Below the pieces are notes generated by a model. That model was given only the letters and a program-made list of their open reading frames with translations, had not been told where the DNA came from and searched no databases. The position numbers were made by a program, and so were the translations under genes. A DNA stretch of 9,111 bases from JBCBEX01 sp038528235 (GTDB lineage: Bacteria; Bacteroidota; Rhodothermia; Rhodothermales; Rubricoccaceae), in NCBI GenBank assembly GCA_038528235.1, contig JBCBEX010000125.1:1-9111 (forward strand), given 5' to 3'. The first letter of the stretch is position 1. The number at the start of each line of letters is the position of its first letter. This document shows, one piece after another, positions 6,934-9,111 of the stretch.

Positions 6934-9111
6934 CAGCATGGATACAGCAGGACGACAGGGAGTTCCCACCGTGGCGGCGCGTCTGGTGGCAGAGACGAAG
7001 GCTGCGCTGGCAAGGGTGGCTGACACCCACATCGACACCTTGGACGAGGCCGCGGCGAACCGCGAGGCAGACCTCTTACGGCCGCTAATCCGTGGGCATG
7101 CCACCCGCTACTACCGCGACGACGCCCCGCTCATCGCCGACGCCGAGTACGACCGCCTCTTCCATGCACTCAAAGGCATCGAGGCGCGCTTTCCCGCGCT
7201 TGTCACGCCCGACTCGCCCACCCACCGGGTCGGCGGCGACCCGCTCGACCGATTCGAAAAGGTCCGCCACCTTGAAGCCTTGCTCTCGCTCGGCAATGCC
7301 TTCGACGGTGACGAACTGCGCGCCTGGTACGAGCGCATCCAGCGCAAGCTGGCTGACGAGGACATCGGGACAAAGGACGAGCCGGCACAGCCCGCGCTTG
7401 TTGCCGAGTTGAAGATCGACGGGCTGGCGATGGCGCTGACCTACGAGCAAGGCGTGCTCACGCTTGCAGCAACGCGCGGCAACGGCACGGTCGGGGAAAA
7501 CGTCACGGCGGGCGTGCGGACGGTCAGGGCGATCCCGTTGCGGCTTGCCTCGCCTTCCTCCACATCCGCCGCTCCCCCCGGCGATCTCTTCGCGGCTTCG
7601 CCTGCGGCCCCACGCGTGCCAGCGCGCATCGAGGTCCGGGGCGAGGTCTACATGGGCACGACGGACTTCGACGCGCTCAACGATCGCTTGGCTGCCGAGG
7701 GAGCCAAGACGTTCGCGAACCCGCGCAACGCCGCCGCCGGGAGCCTCCGCCAACTCGACCCGAACGTGACGGCGCAGCGGCCGCTGAGCTTCTTTGCCTA
7801 CGGCTTGGGCCCGAGCGACTTCGGCGACGGATCGTCCCCATCTGGTCAGCAAGAGGCGCTCAACGTACTCCAGACGCTTGGCTTGCCCGTGAGCCCGGAG
7901 ACGCGGCGGTTCGCCTCCATCGACGAGGTTGTCGCGTTCTGCGAGGCCTGGACGGCACGCCGTGACGACCCGACCGCGCTCGACTACGAGATCGATGGCG
8001 TCGTAGTCAAGGTGGACGACTTCGCGTTGCAAGCCAAGCTGGGCAACGTGGCGAACGCGCCGCGCTGGGCCATCGCGTTCAAGTTCCCCGCGCGCGAGGC
8101 CACGACTCGCCTGCTCGGCGTCGACCACAACGTCGGGCGGACCGGCGCGATCAAGCCGGTCGCCGACCTCGACCCCGTGGGCATCGGCGGGGTGACCGTT
8201 TCGAAGGCAACGCTCCACAATGCAGATTACCTCGCCGACCGTGACATCCGCATCGGGGACCTTGTCGTCGTCAAGCGCGCCGGCGACGTGATTCCAGCCG
8301 TCGTTGGTCCTGTCGTGGACGCACGGACTGGCGACGAGAAGGTGTACGAGCCGCCAACCGTCTGCCCTTCGTGCCGCCAGCCTATCGAGCGAGCAGAAGG
8401 CGAGGCCGACACGTACTGCGTCAATGCCTCGTGCCCGGCGCAACTCAAGCGGCTGGTGCAGCACTACGCCCACCGCGGCGCGATGGACATCGTCGGGTTG
8501 GGCGAGAAGGTGGCCGTCCAACTCGTCGAAGAAGAGCTCGTCGGTCACCTAGACGATCTCTACCGGCTGGCGGAGCGCCAAGACACATTGCTCGCGCTCG
8601 ACGGCTACAAAGACAAGAAGGTTGAGAACCTCCTGACGGGTATCGCCGCGTCGAAGGCACGACCGCTGCGGCGTCTCCTCTTCGGGCTCGGCATCCGGCA
8701 TGTCGGCGAGACCGTTGCGGAGACTCTGGTGGAGGAATATGCTTCTCTCGCTGATCTCGCCGCCGCCGATGTGGAGACGTTGACAGCCATTCCTGGCGTC
8801 GGCCCTGAGATTGCCGAGGCGGTCCGCGCGTGGTTCGATCACGCGCCGAATCAGCAGCTAGTCGATGCGCTCCGCAGTCTAGGCGTCAATACGGTTCGGC
8901 TGCCCGAAGAGGAGCCGGTGGTTGCTTCCGAAGGCGGCGACGGACCGCCGCTCGCGGGCAAGACGGTCGTGCTCACGGGCTCGCTCTCCGGCCGCACGCG
9001 CTCGGAGGCCAAGCAGCAGCTCAAGAGCCTCGGCGCGAAGGTCACAAGCAGCGTCACGACCAAGACGGACCTGCTGGTCGCCGGTGAGCGCGCAGGCTCG
9101 AAGCTCGATAA
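6923..9111 (+). CDS. ligA: NAD+-dependent DNA ligase LigA (3' end outside window)
   Basis: The first 729 codons are present; the frame is open to the right edge. LigA seals nicks in DNA using NAD+ in replication and repair. Numbered from the ATG at 6923: domain Ia with the NMN-binding motif DAEYD (73-77); adenylation domain with KIDG and the nucleophile Lys164, VRGEVYM around 240, DYEIDGVVVK and FKFPA; OB fold (VGRTGAIKPVADLDPV); zinc finger Cys481, Cys484, Cys499, Cys504; helix-hairpin-helix domain (LGIRHVGETVAETL, IPGVGPEIAEAV); BRCT domain from about 677 (LAGKTVVLTGSLSGRTRSEA), cut off shortly after LLVAGERAGSKLD. Compared with E. coli LigA there are about 41 extra N-terminal residues and a Ser/Ala/Pro-rich insert at about 209-233. 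The usual RGDG..GED motif reads RGNGTVGENVT (Asn187, Asn193). The start overlaps the RodZ-like stop by 11 nt; the ATG at 6938 is an alternative. Neither has a visible Shine-Dalgarno sequence. Confidence 0.97.
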   Translation, partial: MAISSMDTAGRQGVPTVAARLVAETKAALARVADTHIDTLDEAAANREADLLRPLIRGHATRYYRDDAPLIADAEYDRLFHALKGIEARFPALVTPDSPTHRVGGDPLDRFEKVRHLEALLSLGNAFDGDELRAWYERIQRKLADEDIGTKDEPAQPALVAELKIDGLAMALTYEQGVLTLAATRGNGTVGENVTAGVRTVRAIPLRLASPSSTSAAPPGDLFAASPAAPRVPARIEVRGEVYMGTTDFDALNDRLAAEGAKTFANPRNAAAGSLRQLDPNVTAQRPLSFFAYGLGPSDFGDGSSPSGQQEALNVLQTLGLPVSPETRRFASIDEVVAFCEAWTARRDDPTALDYEIDGVVVKVDDFALQAKLGNVANAPRWAIAFKFPAREATTRLLGVDHNVGRTGAIKPVADLDPVGIGGVTVSKATLHNADYLADRDIRIGDLVVVKRAGDVIPAVVGPVVDARTGDEKVYEPPTVCPSCRQPIERAEGEADTYCVNASCPAQLKRLVQHYAHRGAMDIVGLGEKVAVQLVEEELVGHLDDLYRLAERQDTLLALDGYKDKKVENLLTGIAASKARPLRRLLFGLGIRHVGETVAETLVEEYASLADLAAADVETLTAIPGVGPEIAEAVRAWFDHAPNQQLVDALRSLGVNTVRLPEEEPVVASEGGDGPPLAGKTVVLTGSLSGRTRSEAKQQLKSLGAKVTSSVTTKTDLLVAGERAGSKLD

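Noticed and set aside
7085..8548. A 487-codon minus-strand open frame opposite ligA
   Set aside because: It is antisense to unmistakable LigA motifs and has no recognisable domain; a high-GC codon-bias artefact.

Overview
The window comes from a GC-rich bacterium, most likely of the Bacteroidota/Rhodothermota group (Salinibacter/Rhodothermus/Rubricoccus-like). The main reasons are a secreted protease ending in a type IX secretion (T9SS, Por) C-terminal sorting domain, a fused GH3-beta-lactamase protein of a kind typical of that group, start codons without clear Shine-Dalgarno sequences, and Bacteroidota-like TAnnTTTG-type promoter elements. The exact lineage is an inference.

Left part, minus strand. 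Positions 1-2450 hold the N-terminal 816 residues of an exported NagZ-type glycoside hydrolase family 3 enzyme fused to a serine beta-lactamase-like domain; the gene runs off the left edge. Positions 2451-2701 are non-coding and carry the intrinsic terminator of the next gene upstream and, probably, the promoter of the fusion gene. Positions 2702-4867 hold a complete 721-residue secreted reprolysin-like zinc metallopeptidase with a T9SS sorting domain.

Middle, plus strand. A 238-bp divergent intergenic region (4868-5105) carries a good promoter candidate for a small MerR-family regulator (5106-5444). A tRNA-Pro(GGG) gene follows 52 nt later (5497-5570) and ends in a strong intrinsic terminator (5576-5619). 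No terminator separates merR from the tRNA, so they probably share a transcript.

Right part, plus strand. A RodZ-like protein (cytoplasmic helix-turn-helix, long Thr/Ala/Pro-rich linker, one membrane helix, C-terminal outer domain; 5728-6933) overlaps by 11 nt the start of ligA, the NAD+-dependent DNA ligase. ligA runs off the right edge inside its BRCT domain. The two genes look like one operon. The RodZ-like linker contains a perfect 15-bp tandem repeat.

The genes fall into cell-envelope and peptidoglycan functions (GH3-beta-lactamase, RodZ-like), secretion (T9SS protease), and core information processing (tRNA, ligase, MerR regulator). I see no phage, insertion sequence, CRISPR array or defence system. 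The points most worth a second look are the fusion enzyme, the merR/tRNA-Pro linkage, the tandem repeat, and Asp-to-Asn changes in a conserved LigA motif.
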